Source: Peribacillus cavernae
Lineage (GTDB): Bacteria; Bacillota; Bacilli; Bacillales; DSM-1321
Assembly (NCBI RefSeq): GCF_003989135.1
Contig: NZ_RYZZ01000005.1
Span: 62,001 to 126,000 of the forward strand
Direction: 5' to 3'
DNA length: 64,000 nucleotides
Shown here: piece by piece, positions 28,444 to 38,371 of the stretch
Numbering within the stretch: position 1 is the stretch's first letter
Layout: each line of letters begins with the position of its first letter
The notes under the pieces: generated by a model
What the model was told of the DNA's origin: nothing
Seen by the model: the letters and a program-made list of their open reading frames with translations, nothing else
Databases searched by the model: none
Translations under genes and position numbers: made by a program

Positions 28444-31284
28444 ATGAAAGGTCTTGGTTTACGTACTGGCCGCATAGGTGAGAGGAGAGGATTCATCCTT
28501 GCGATTATTGCTGCTTTATTAGTGCCGCTTATCTACGCGGTAATCATCCTTACCGCAGACTGGGGTCCGTATGACAATTTGGACAGCCTGCCAGTAGCCG
28601 TGGTCAATAATGATGCAGGAGGAATGTCTGGGGGAAAAGCAATAAACGTCGGTGATGATTTAGTTACTGATTTAAAGAAGGGCAAAACGCTTGGTTGGGA
28701 GTTTGTTGACTCTAAACAAGCACAAAAGGGATTAAAAGATAATCACTATTATATGGTCATCGAAATTCCGAAAGATTTCTCACAGAAGGTAACTACTGTA
28801 ATGGACGAGAATCCACAGAAGCCTGAATTGAAATTCACCCAAAATGAAGGCTTACACTTCATGGCGGCGCAGGTAACAAACAATGCTGCTGAAAAGATTC
28901 GCTCACAATTAGCTGATAAGATTACCGAAACCTACACGAAAAATGTGTTCACAAGTCTTGGAGATGTTGCAACCGGCTTCAAAGATGGTGCTGACGGCGC
29001 TGAAAAATTAAATGAAGGTGCCAATGAGCTTCATAAAGGAACAGGCCAAATATTAGGGTCACTTGAAGAAAAAGCGCCCGATATTGACAGGCTCGCTAAT
29101 GGCTCTAAAGAATTGAAAGCGGGTACAACTACGCTTTATGGTTCTTTGATTGGCAAACAGGCAGATATTGCAAAGTTGGCAGATGGTGCGAATCAGGTAA
29201 ATGCAGGCACCCATACAATTCTTCAAAATCTACAGCAAAAATCTGGAGATATCACTAAGCTTGCTAACGGTACAGGTCTTCTTTATAACTCTTTACGGGG
29301 CGGCTCGGGTAGTATTCAACAGTTGGCTGTCGGCTCTAAAACTGTGGATGATGGTGCAAAAAAGCTCGCTGCCGGTTCTAATAACCTGAATGACGGAGCT
29401 AGAAAGCTGGCTGACGGAACTAAAAACGTGGATGATGGTGCCAAACGGCTCGCTTCCGGCTCTAAAACCCTGAATGACGGGGATACTAGGCTTGTTGTTG
29501 GCTCTAAAAGTGTTGATGATGGTGCTAAACAAGTCGCTACTGGGGCACAAGGAGTAGTTGATGGAGCCGACAAACTTTCAAAAGGATCTTCAAAAGTACT
29601 GGAAGGTCTGAACTCTGCAAAAGCAGGTAGTGAGAATCTCAAAAACGGACTGGTCGAAAAGCTTGAACCGGGTAGTAATGAACTTGCATCCGGTCTAGCT
29701 ACAGCAGATGATAGTGCAAAGAAGTTATCTGTAGGTGCCCAGCAGGTGGCAGATGGGATAGATAAACTTGCCAAAAAGATCCCTTTACTTCAGGCGGATC
29801 CTGAGTTTCAGCAACTAATGAAGGGCAGTAAAGAGCTATCTGCTTATATGGCTGAGTTATCCAAAGGAACTGGACAGCTTAAAGAAGGTGCTAACAATCT
29901 TGCGGGAGGTTTGGATCAGGCGGCCCCAGGAGCTACAAAAATTGATGAAGGACTTAATGAATTAATAAAAGGGCAAACTGAACTTAATACTGGCGCTTTA
30001 GCGTTGGCTACAGGAGCAGGTGCTCTATCTAAAGGTGCAAATACTCTATCGGCAGGTGCAAGCGAATTAGCCACAGGCAGTAATTCTTTGGCTGCTGGTA
30101 CGAATGAATTAGCCACAGGGAGTAACTCTTTGGCAGCAGGCACTGACCAATTAGCTGCAGGCAGTAATTCTTTGGCGACTGGTACGAATGAATTAGCCGC
30201 AGGCAGTAATTCTTTGGCTGCTGGTACTGGAAAAATAGCTGCAGGGAATGCTTCTGTTAATTCTTCATGGGGCAAAGTAACAGACTCTGTTGCATCCATT
30301 AACGGAGGAAACCAATCTGTTGAAGAGGGCTGGAAAACTCTGACCTCAGGCGTAACCAGACTCTCAGATGGAACAAACCAAGTAGCAGCCGGGAACCAAA
30401 CCGTTAAAACTGGGTGGGGCACACTAACTGACGGTGCCAACAAACTTGATAACGGTATGAATCAGGTTAGTGACCGTACTCAAACGGTAAAAACAGGATG
30501 GGGTTCGTTAACTGATGGCTTAGGCAAGGTGGATGACGGCGTCAGCAAAATTGAAAGCGGTTCCAATGAGTTAGCAAGCGGTCTTTCAGGCGGTGCTGAA
30601 CAGGCAGGGAATACTAATACAGGGAATGATAATCTCTCCCAGTTCTCCTCCCCTGTGAAATTAGCCGGTGAAACAATCAATAAGTTCCCGGAATATCGTT
30701 ATGCGAACGCACCTTATATCTTATCATTGGCACTTTTTGTTGGTGTATTAATAGTATCGCTGCTCTTTGATCTGAGAATACCAGCTGTGATAGCTGTTTC
30801 ACCGTTCAGATGGTATGCTGGGAAATTCGGCTACATGGCCGGTGTTGCCACAGCACAGGCATTAATCGTTTCATTCTTTGCTTCGTTCTTTTTAAAGTCA
30901 AATTTCACAAACGGTCTCAGCCTGATTCTTTTTTCTGTATTTGTTAGTTTAACGTTCCTGACGATTATATTCTTCCTGGTAGCATCGGCTGGAAATATCG
31001 GCCGGTTTGCAGCTTTTGCATTCCTTGTGCTTCAGTTGTCAACGACAGGATCTGCCCTGCCAATCCAAATGCTTCCGGATAATCTGCAATCGCTAAGCAG
31101 GTTCTTGCCATTGACATATTCAATTAGCGGCTTTAAGTCGATTATTTCGTTAAACGATTATAGCTCGCTATGGGCAAACGTTGGAGCATTACTTATGTTC
31201 CTGATCATTTTTGCTGGCTTGACTTTAGCTGTAATTTTGATCCGTTCCAACAGACGTGTGCAGCAGGCAGATGCTGCGGCTTAA
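28444..31284 (+). CDS. YhgE/Pip-family membrane protein with long heptad repeats
   Basis: 946-residue protein. One membrane segment at about residues 15-37 precedes an extracellular domain with the family pattern LPVAVVNNDAGG and WEFVDSKQA. A long helical repeat region (about residues 180-740) of 7- and 14-residue units such as LAxGSNxLNDGA follows, then about five C-terminal membrane segments of ABC-2 permease type. The Pip/YhgE family includes phage infection protein and ESX-associated proteins; the precise function is unknown. The ATG at 28444 has AGGAGG 6 nt upstream; an earlier ATG at 28420 has none. Confidence 0.88.
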   Translation: MKGLGLRTGRIGERRGFILAIIAALLVPLIYAVIILTADWGPYDNLDSLPVAVVNNDAGGMSGGKAINVGDDLVTDLKKGKTLGWEFVDSKQAQKGLKDNHYYMVIEIPKDFSQKVTTVMDENPQKPELKFTQNEGLHFMAAQVTNNAAEKIRSQLADKITETYTKNVFTSLGDVATGFKDGADGAEKLNEGANELHKGTGQILGSLEEKAPDIDRLANGSKELKAGTTTLYGSLIGKQADIAKLADGANQVNAGTHTILQNLQQKSGDITKLANGTGLLYNSLRGGSGSIQQLAVGSKTVDDGAKKLAAGSNNLNDGARKLADGTKNVDDGAKRLASGSKTLNDGDTRLVVGSKSVDDGAKQVATGAQGVVDGADKLSKGSSKVLEGLNSAKAGSENLKNGLVEKLEPGSNELASGLATADDSAKKLSVGAQQVADGIDKLAKKIPLLQADPEFQQLMKGSKELSAYMAELSKGTGQLKEGANNLAGGLDQAAPGATKIDEGLNELIKGQTELNTGALALATGAGALSKGANTLSAGASELATGSNSLAAGTNELATGSNSLAAGTDQLAAGSNSLATGTNELAAGSNSLAAGTGKIAAGNASVNSSWGKVTDSVASINGGNQSVEEGWKTLTSGVTRLSDGTNQVAAGNQTVKTGWGTLTDGANKLDNGMNQVSDRTQTVKTGWGSLTDGLGKVDDGVSKIESGSNELASGLSGGAEQAGNTNTGNDNLSQFSSPVKLAGETINKFPEYRYANAPYILSLALFVGVLIVSLLFDLRIPAVIAVSPFRWYAGKFGYMAGVATAQALIVSFFASFFLKSNFTNGLSLILFSVFVSLTFLTIIFFLVASAGNIGRFAAFAFLVLQLSTTGSALPIQMLPDNLQSLSRFLPLTYSISGFKSIISLNDYSSLWANVGALLMFLIIFAGLTLAVILIRSNRRVQQADAAA
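30061..30240 (+). repeat. 42-bp tandem DNA repeat within the YhgE-like gene
   Basis: About four near-identical units encode GSNSLAAGTNELAT-type 14-mers. Such DNA-level identity makes this stretch prone to length change by slippage or recombination. Confidence 0.8.
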
Positions 31285-31294
31285 TTAGCCGGAA

Positions 31295-31327
31295 GCCTCT
31301 CAGGGAATTTTCCTGGGAGGTTTTTAT
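31295..31327 (+). terminator. Intrinsic terminator after the YhgE-like gene
   Basis: CCTCTCAGG and CCTGGGAGG flank a 7-nt AT-rich loop, followed by TTTTTATTT. Confidence 0.85.
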
Positions 31328-31337
31328 TTCAACCTTG

Positions 31338-31576
31338 TTTTCGCTTGATGATGCCGTCTGCTTCAAGGGGGTTCCAGCTTTACTCCTATCTTTCGCTTAA
31401 TTTAGAGCCTGTTTCGCTCGATTCCCAGTTTTTTCGCTTGAATCCCTATCGTTTTCGCTCGATTATCTGTTTTTTCGCTTGATTCCAGGATTTTTTCGCT
31501 TAATGTCTACATCTGTTTCAAATAAGGTTCCAGCTAACGTCCCTCCCTTCGCTTGATTCCCAATTTTCCCGCCTAA
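31338..31576. repeat. Array of short direct repeats (core TTTTCGCTYGATTCC), period about 20.5 bp
   Basis: The CGCT core recurs at 31342, 31394, 31415, 31435, 31456, 31476, 31497 and 31550, with a degenerate CGCCT at 31570. The six central copies are spaced 21, 20, 21, 20 and 21 bp. Units read TTTTCGCTTGATT, TTTCGCTCGATTCC and so on. There is no gene here; the array lies between the terminator of the YhgE-like gene and the 3' end of the AlkD-like gene. Confidence 0.8.
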
Positions 31577-31641
31577 ATCAGCTTACAACCCTATTGTTTC
31601 CACTCGTATTTTGGCTTCTGTCCCTGTTGTTGCGCAAATCG

Positions 31642-32301
31642 TTACAAATATTTACTGCCTTCCCTCACACTCAACCTAGCAAGCGGGTTGCTAGCGATAA
31701 ATTCCCTCACTGATTCCGGGTTTGTTTTCGAGTATTCCCGCAATGACCAGCCGATTGACTTTTGGATGAAAAATTCCTTGCTGTCAGCATTCCGTAAAAT
31801 GTACTTATAAAGGAGGTTTTCATCTGTGCTTTCCTTATACTTCAACTGAAACAGAATCGATGTCCGGCGGAGCCAGAGATTATCGCAAACACTCCAGTCT
31901 TCTATTTCCTCAATGATCACTTCGGGGTGGTCTTCCGCAATTTTACCAACTGGCTTCGAGGCCAGCATATCGACTGTATCCCACCAAGATTTGGTTATTA
32001 TTAATTCCTTCATTAAGAAAAGATCTTTCTTTTGCAGTTTTTTGAGGGACCTTTCTAGATAATCCAGTGCAACATATTGATACTCCCTTTCCCTCTTCTT
32101 CCAGAGCATTGTGACAAATCCCGGCTGAAAATCTTTCTTTAAAATACCGCTCTCCAGGAAAAACTCTTTCGTTAACTCTTTTCTTAGCGGTGACTTGATG
32201 CCAAGAAACAGAAATAAGTCTTTCATGTATTTCTGCATTGGCTCTGCTTGGTCTTTATTTCAATGACTTTCAAATTTTCTTTTTAAAAGTTCGATATGCA
32301 T
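31642..32301 (-). pseudogene. DNA alkylation repair (AlkD-like) gene with an early in-frame stop
   Basis: The ATG at 32301, with AGGAGTG just upstream, opens MHIELLKRKFESH, then a TGA at 32262-32260, then NKDQAEPMQKYMKDLF...LGIKSPLRKELTKEFF. AlkD-type HEAT-repeat proteins normally begin with exactly such a segment before the KYMKDxFxFLGI motif, so the stop interrupts the native N-terminus. The remaining 198 codons from the ATG at 32238 are intact, including WWDTVDMLA and the LRRTSILFQL helix. Translation from 32238 would give a protein short by about 20 residues, but it lacks a good ribosome site. AlkD enzymes excise alkylated purines. Confidence 0.7.
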
Positions 32302-32580
32302 TCAATCTCACTCCTGTTGAATTGGACTGTTTCATTTTTTATACCAATGAGAAGAAAGTACATAAAAACAGGAACCAGAACATCAATCGCCGGTCCCTTG
32401 TTTCATAGTATTATAATTTAACAGTCGTTGCTATCTGATTCCGTTTCTTCTTCTGCTGGAATTCCACTTTTCTCATATTCTATCTCCCTAAAAAAATGAT
32501 ATAATCAAAATTATCTATAGCCTATACTCAAAAGGCTGACTTAACTAAAATGATGTTCAGACTAAGGAGGGGTTTATTGT

Positions 32581-34314
32581 ATGCATTGGAAAGATGTGTA
32601 TCGTTCATGGAGTGACTATAAAGATATGGATGAGGAACTTGCATCTGCCTTGAAACAGATGAGCAACGATGAAAATAAAATCGAGGATGCCTTTTATAAA
32701 AACTTGGAATTCGGAACAGGCGGTATGCGCGGAGAGCTGGGAGCCGGAACAAATCGGATAAATATTTATACGATCCGAAAAGCTACAGCTGGTCTTGCAG
32801 GATACGTTGACTCATTTGGAGCAGAGGCAAAGCAGCGCGGGGTCGTTATTGCCTTTGATTCCAGGCATAAATCGGCGCAATTTGCTATGGAGGCTGCCAA
32901 GACCCTAGCTACAAACGGCATTAAAGCTTATCTGTTTGATGAGCTTCGTCCGACGCCGGAGCTATCATTTGCTGTACGTGAATTGCATGCATTCGCCGGT
33001 ATTGTCATTACCGCCAGCCATAACCCTGCTGAATATAACGGATTTAAGGTATACGGGAAGGATGGAGCACAGCTTGGTCCAGAAGCAGCCGACGTTGTCA
33101 TTAGTTTTGTAAACAAGATTGATGACGAACTGCAGATTCAGGTCAATGATGAAGACACTTTAAAACAAAATGGATTGATCACAATAATTGGTAAAGAAAT
33201 AGATGCAGCCTATAATAATAGATTGCTCACGCTCCCTCTTAATCCATCTCTGCCAAATGAAACCGAAGTATCAATCGTCTTTACTCCCCTTCATGGTTCG
33301 GGTAATAAACCTGTACGTCGGGCGCTTAGTGATTTAGGTTACCGTAATGTCCATATCGTCAAAGAGCAAGAACAACCAGATCCGGACTTTTCGACTGTTG
33401 CCTCTCCCAACCCTGAAGAGCGTGCTGCATTTGAAATGGCCATCAATTTGGGCCGCCAGGCAGGGGCTGATTTACTGCTGGCAACCGACCCCGACGCAGA
33501 CCGTTTAGGGATTGCTGTTAAAAATAATACCGGGGATTACATTCTTCTTACCGGAAATCAGACGGGGGCCTTACTTTTAGAGTATTTGTTATCCCAACAG
33601 CAAGAACAAGGGAAACTTCCTTCTAACGGGGCCGTTCTAAAAACAATCGTAACCTCTGAAATAGGCCGGGCGATCTCGGAATCTTACGGCTTGCAAACGA
33701 TAGATGTTTTAACGGGATTTAAATATATCGCTGAAAAAATAAACAGCTTTAACGAAACGGGCGAGCATAGCTTCCTTTTCGGCTATGAAGAAAGCTATGG
33801 CTATCTGATCAAAGATTTCGCTCGGGATAAGGATGCCATCCAGGCCGCCATTCTAGCGGCAGAGGTTTGTGCATACTACAAAAAGAAAGGTAAGACTATG
33901 TATGAGGGCTTACTCGAAGTTTTCGCCAAATACGGGTTCTATCTAGAAGGTCTGCAATCCCTGACACTAAAAGGGATTGAGGGATCAAGAAAAATCACTG
34001 GCATCCTCAATGAAATGAGGGAAAATCCCCCTCAGCAAATTGCTTCACAAAAGATTATCACAATTGAAGATTATAATACTCGTATCCGTCACGATCTTGT
34101 CTCAAATACTGAAGGACAAATTACATTGCCTGCCTCCAATGTGCTTAAATACTTTCTTGAAGATGACACCTGGGTATGCCTGCGCCCATCTGGAACAGAA
34201 CCGAAGATTAAATTCTATTTTGGTGTCCGGGGCAGCTCAATGGCAGAGGCGGAAAAAAAACTTGCAGCAGCCATCGACGATTTTATGAAGCATATAAATC
34301 AGCTGATCGGATAA
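32581..34314 (+). CDS. pgcA: Phospho-sugar mutase (alpha-phosphoglucomutase PgcA)
   Basis: 577-residue alpha-D-phosphohexomutase, matching the length of B. subtilis PgcA. Active serine in [16 protein letters not shown], metal loop DPDADRLG, sugar loop GYEESYGYL, and the C-terminal phosphate loop [14 protein letters not shown] are all present. It interconverts glucose-6-phosphate and glucose-1-phosphate, feeding UDP-glucose for wall glycans and glycolipids. GGAGGGG is 8 nt before the ATG. Single-gene unit. Confidence 0.93.
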   Translation: MHWKDVYRSWSDYKDMDEELASALKQMSNDENKIEDAFYKNLEFGTGGMRGELGAGTNRINIYTIRKATAGLAGYVDSFGAEAKQRGVVIAFDSRHKSAQFAMEAAKTLATNGIKAYLFDELRPTPELSFAVRELHAFAGIVITASHNPAEYNGFKVYGKDGAQLGPEAADVVISFVNKIDDELQIQVNDEDTLKQNGLITIIGKEIDAAYNNRLLTLPLNPSLPNETEVSIVFTPLHGSGNKPVRRALSDLGYRNVHIVKEQEQPDPDFSTVASPNPEERAAFEMAINLGRQAGADLLLATDPDADRLGIAVKNNTGDYILLTGNQTGALLLEYLLSQQQEQGKLPSNGAVLKTIVTSEIGRAISESYGLQTIDVLTGFKYIAEKINSFNETGEHSFLFGYEESYGYLIKDFARDKDAIQAAILAAEVCAYYKKKGKTMYEGLLEVFAKYGFYLEGLQSLTLKGIEGSRKITGILNEMRENPPQQIASQKIITIEDYNTRIRHDLVSNTEGQITLPASNVLKYFLEDDTWVCLRPSGTEPKIKFYFGVRGSSMAEAEKKLAAAIDDFMKHINQLIG

Positions 34315-34317
34315 TTA

Positions 34318-34358
34318 AAAAAGCCCCTCTGATCCGTTTTATCGTTGCGGTACAGGGG
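34318..34358 (-). terminator. Intrinsic terminator of the sensor kinase gene
   Basis: On the minus strand, CCCCTG and CAGAGGGGC form the stem around a long loop, followed by TTTTTTAATT. It lies between convergent genes and may also serve pgcA. Confidence 0.65.
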
Positions 34359-34367
34359 GGTGATGTG

Positions 34368-35795
34368 CTATTTTTCATATAAAGGAAGGAGAATTATTAA
34401 AGTTGTACCTTCATTTTCTTTACTTTTTATATGCAGGTTGCCGCCATGGTTTTTTATAATCCTGTTACATATCATTAATCCTAAGCCAGTTCCTTTTTCT
34501 TTTGTACTAAAAAAAGGCTCCCCAATCTTGGATAACCGCTCTTCAGGAATTCCAACCCCTTCATCTTGAACTCGTATTAATGCGAAATTTCTGTCCTTTT
34601 TAACACTGACTATGATTTGTCCTCCTTCCGGCATTGCCTCAATTGAATTCTTTAGTACATTAATAATCACCTGTTTTATTTTATCAATTTCGCAGCTTAT
34701 AATAAGTTCTGACTGGTCATGTTTTACATCAATTGTAATATTAGAAATCAAAGCTTCAGAGTTAAGGAGAACGACAACACTTTTTACGACGTTTATGAGA
34801 TTTACCTGTTGTAAATTATTTGATTCCGGTTTTGCTAACACCAATAAGTCATTAACAATTCCTTCTATCCTTTCCAGTTCATTTAGAATAACTTCACCAT
34901 AATGGCTGGACTTATCCTCCGTTAGAAATTGAGCAAAACCTTTTATCGCTGTTAAAGGGTTGCGTATTTCATGTGCGATACTAGCAGCCAACTGGCCTAC
35001 TATAGATAACTTTTCTGCATTTTGCAATTGTTCTTCCGTTTTCTTTTGCCCTGTAATGTCCTTAATGATGATCTGAAAAATCTTTCTGTTTTTGAAAACA
35101 GTGGGGATTAGCTGAATTTCCACTTTTCTCATATCCCCATCACTTCGGGTCAAGTTTTTTTCAAAATTGATACTTTGTTTGGCATTGAGAAAGTTTCTCA
35201 AAACAGTATGATCAGAGGGGGAGATATAATCATATAAGGACGTCCCCACTATTTCGTTGCTGCTTGTAAATCCTAAAAGTTTCTTCCCTTCATCATTAAT
35301 ATACGTCCATACCCCTTTTTCAGTCATCATCCCGATCGTGTCTTTCGAGAACTCCACTAATAAACGATATTTCTCTTGCGTCTCCAGTATTTCTTCCTCT
35401 GTTGTCATTTGCTCCGTAATATCCCGGGATATGCATATCATTTGTTGTCCATTATTGATGCTGGAACAATTCATTTCCAGCCAAATATAATCCCCTTCTT
35501 TTCTTCTAAAACGGAATCTGATTCTCTCATCGCCACTTTGTGCATATTGCTCAAACCTCTTCTTCAATTTCTCTTTATCAATGGGATGACAGAATGTAAA
35601 AAGGCTGGTTTTATGTAATTCATGCTGGGAATATCCAAGCATTGAAGTAGTCGAGGGAGAAACGTATGTAAAAATACCATTTTTATTATGTATTGAAATT
35701 AAATCTTTAGAATAGTTGAGAGCCAAGTGAAGATTTGTATCTTCGTTTTCGTCAAGAAATACGTCTAAAGAGTTGTCGTTACCAGTGAAGAGCAC
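34368..35795 (-). CDS. Soluble PAS-domain sensor histidine kinase (sporulation-kinase-like)
   Basis: 475-residue kinase with no membrane segment. Two PAS domains (about residues 25-140 and 145-265; ISIHNKNGIFTYVSPST, IGMMTEKGVWTYINDEG) precede the phospho-acceptor helix with His in SIAHEIRNPLTAIKGF and the ATPase domain (NVLKNSIEAM N-box, DEGVGIP G1, GTGLGLMICNRII G2). The arrangement matches KinA/KinE-type kinases that feed the Spo0 phosphorelay. No response regulator is adjacent, which also fits. I prefer the GTG at 35795 (GGGAGG 9 nt upstream); the in-frame ATG at 35861 has no ribosome site. Confidence 0.87.
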   Translation of the reverse strand: MLFTGNDNSLDVFLDENEDTNLHLALNYSKDLISIHNKNGIFTYVSPSTTSMLGYSQHELHKTSLFTFCHPIDKEKLKKRFEQYAQSGDERIRFRFRRKEGDYIWLEMNCSSINNGQQMICISRDITEQMTTEEEILETQEKYRLLVEFSKDTIGMMTEKGVWTYINDEGKKLLGFTSSNEIVGTSLYDYISPSDHTVLRNFLNAKQSINFEKNLTRSDGDMRKVEIQLIPTVFKNRKIFQIIIKDITGQKKTEEQLQNAEKLSIVGQLAASIAHEIRNPLTAIKGFAQFLTEDKSSHYGEVILNELERIEGIVNDLLVLAKPESNNLQQVNLINVVKSVVVLLNSEALISNITIDVKHDQSELIISCEIDKIKQVIINVLKNSIEAMPEGGQIIVSVKKDRNFALIRVQDEGVGIPEERLSKIGEPFFSTKEKGTGLGLMICNRIIKNHGGNLHIKSKENEGTTLIILLPLYEK

Positions 35796-36069
35796 TAGCT
35801 TATTCCTCCCTTGTCCCCTATTTACGCCTCTACTCATTTCCATTATTATACTTAATCTCATTGGTTTTCAAAAGGGAAAAGACCTATTTATTTGAAAACT
35901 GAGCGTTTACTCATAAAGTTTGCAACCCCAAGTAACGGTACGATGAAGAAAGCAATAAGCACCAATTCACAAATAAAACCCAAACACAATTTAAAAGACA
36001 CATTTCTTGTAGAATGAAAGGAAAAGCAATCCATTCAAAGAAAAGTGTCTTCTATAACAAACTACTATT

Positions 36070-38082
36070 TTATTTCTTAAGATAATTCTTCAACACCGGC
36101 TCCATTTTTTTCACTACATAAGGAGAGCCGCCTTTTCCCTTGATGTCTTCCATCATCCACGCCATCAAGAGGCGGGGATTTTCCGTGTTATAAGCTACAA
36201 ACCAGCCGTTTTCGACCCCATTTTCATCTTTCGTTTTTTTCAATTCTGCTGTCCCCGTCTTGCCGGCAAGCGGGATCCCGAGCTTGCTTGCGGAGTGCGG
36301 TGTTCCATTTGGATCCGAGACAACCCGCGTGAGCATGTTTGTGATCTGTTTGGCATGGTCAGCAGATACAGCATTTTCCTTCCATACTTTCTTCTCCGTT
36401 TTGTCGCCGATAATTAACGACGGGGCAAGCACGTTTCCTTCGTTCAGGAAAGCTGTGTAAGCAGCGGCTGCGTGCAGGGTGCTCATTTGCGTCTGACCCT
36501 GTCCGTAGCCGCTGTCGGCGAGTCTTCCTTCGCTCTCAATCGTACCAATATTAGAAGGAGTGATTGGATAATCGAACGGGATCTTTTCTTCATAGCCGAA
36601 AGCCTTCAGACCGTTCGAGAATTTTTCGGTTCCCAGCTCGAGCGCTCTCTGCGCAAAGTAAATATTGTCGGAGTAAATGAGCGCCTCGGCCATACCAATC
36701 GGTTTGCCAGGATCCTGTACCCTTGTGATGGAGTGATCTTTCCAGTTTTTCTTGCTCCATTGCTTTCCGGAGATGTCCATTGTCTTCTTCGGGTCTATCC
36801 CGTTTTTCAAAGCTATCGCAGCTGTCAATGGCTTCATTGTTGACCCCGGTGCGTAAACAGAACTGAAACGATTCAGCAGCGGTTTTTTCGGGTCGTTTTC
36901 AAGTGCTTTTCGTTCCTCGCCCGAGAGGCCGAGGACGAATTTATTCGGATCAAAGGACGGGCTGCTTACAAGTGCAAGTGTTTCTCCAGTAAGCGGGTGG
37001 ATGGCTGCAGCCGTTCCGCTGTCTTTCTTATATTGGGCAAAAACATTTTTCTGCAGCTCGGCGTCAATCGTCAGCATGATTGTATCGCCTTCTTTGGCCG
37101 GTATTTCAGCCACAACCGTATCTCGGCCACTTTCTCCTTTGATGAAGATCTTAGTTCCTGATTGCCCTTTCAGGCGTTCCTCTAGCACCTGCTCAAGGCC
37201 GCGCTTTCCGATTACATCGCTGGCACTGTAGCCTTTGCCTTTTAGCTTTTTCAACTCTTCCGCGGATACTGGTCCGATGTATCCAATCAGGTGGGCTGCT
37301 GCTTCTTTATAAGGGTATACACGTTCTTCAATGTCCTGGACCGCTACAGAAGGAATTGCTCCAAGCTTTTCAGTCAACGCAGCTTGAGCTGGATCCACCT
37401 TTTTAATCGGAACGCTCATATTGGGCTGTACCCAAGGCTGATTGAGCTTCTTTTCTATTTCTTCTTGGGACATATTTAGTAGTTTGCCAAGCTGCGAGAG
37501 TATCGCAGCTTCATTTCCTGACATTTGTTCGGGCACAAGCGAAACCTCGGCAACACTGCCGTTCATTGCCAGGCCGCGTTCGAAACGGTCCACGATTTCA
37601 CCGCGGATCGCGGGCTCGGTTGTGATACCGATTTTATCGTTTTCCTTCATTCCGGCAAATATGTAGCCAGGGTTCCATTGGACGTACCAGTTTGTTTTAT
37701 CATCTCGCTCTTCTTTTACGAGCTTCGCCTTCTGGTCGAAACTGACGGATCCAGCCATTGTATCCATTTTAACCGAGAACGGCAGGCTCACATCCTTTGC
37801 GTCATTGTGATCTTTAGGCTCCTCCGGTTTTTTATAGGTCACCTTCAGGTTATTGACCTCGACATCGTTATAGATTTTTTTATAGCGTTCCGTGAAGTCC
37901 TTTTTACTCAGTTTTTTCTTTACATCGGCTGACAAGTAACCATACATTTGATCGAACTTTTGTTCATTCCAGAGCTTCGTATAGGCAGCAAGCCGATCCT
38001 CCGGTGCTGGTTCTTTCTCACACCCGGCCAGCAGAAGTACACCAGCTAGCAAAATACTAAAAACCAAAATCAGTTTCTTCAT
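36070..38082 (-). CDS. pbpC: Penicillin-binding protein, class B with MecA-type N-terminal domain (PBP3-like lipoprotein)
   Basis: 670-residue transpeptidase. Lipobox LLLAGC with the lipidated Cys at about residue 21, a MecA-N NTF2-like domain (about 25-150), a dimerisation domain, then the transpeptidase domain with SxxK in APGSTMKPL, SxN in YSDNIYFA and KTG in AGKTGTAEL. Length and N-terminus agree with B. subtilis PbpC. It crosslinks peptidoglycan at the outer membrane face; the PBP2a-like architecture can confer low beta-lactam affinity. Confidence 0.92.
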   Translation of the reverse strand: MKKLILVFSILLAGVLLLAGCEKEPAPEDRLAAYTKLWNEQKFDQMYGYLSADVKKKLSKKDFTERYKKIYNDVEVNNLKVTYKKPEEPKDHNDAKDVSLPFSVKMDTMAGSVSFDQKAKLVKEERDDKTNWYVQWNPGYIFAGMKENDKIGITTEPAIRGEIVDRFERGLAMNGSVAEVSLVPEQMSGNEAAILSQLGKLLNMSQEEIEKKLNQPWVQPNMSVPIKKVDPAQAALTEKLGAIPSVAVQDIEERVYPYKEAAAHLIGYIGPVSAEELKKLKGKGYSASDVIGKRGLEQVLEERLKGQSGTKIFIKGESGRDTVVAEIPAKEGDTIMLTIDAELQKNVFAQYKKDSGTAAAIHPLTGETLALVSSPSFDPNKFVLGLSGEERKALENDPKKPLLNRFSSVYAPGSTMKPLTAAIALKNGIDPKKTMDISGKQWSKKNWKDHSITRVQDPGKPIGMAEALIYSDNIYFAQRALELGTEKFSNGLKAFGYEEKIPFDYPITPSNIGTIESEGRLADSGYGQGQTQMSTLHAAAAYTAFLNEGNVLAPSLIIGDKTEKKVWKENAVSADHAKQITNMLTRVVSDPNGTPHSASKLGIPLAGKTGTAELKKTKDENGVENGWFVAYNTENPRLLMAWMMEDIKGKGGSPYVVKKMEPVLKNYLKK

Positions 38083-38371
38083 ACTTCCTCCCTCTCTTTT
38101 TCCCTATTATTTTACCAAAATGAATGGATAAGAGTTGTATATAGGCAAAAAACCGCCATTCCCAAAAAATTATCGCGGTACGTGGTTCCTTTTTCCATTA
38201 TATACAACCATCGAAAAAAATGAAAAGCATGTTGACCTAAAAAGAGGTGATAATGTCCTATTTCTTAAATGATAAAGTTGAGTTTTCGCTCCCAGATCCA
38301 TCCTCGATGTGCTATTATTGGTAAATAGGACAGTTCTTATGAACTACTAAATCATAAAAGGGGAATTACTC

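Noticed and set aside
29293-30680. Minus-strand frames opposite the YhgE-like repeats
   Set aside because: Proline/serine-rich antisense shadows of the repeated GCN/GGN codons.
31321-31580. CRISPR array at the 20-21 bp direct repeats
   Set aside because: Repeats are only about 13-15 bp with spacers of about 6 bp, no cas genes are near, and the units are degenerate.
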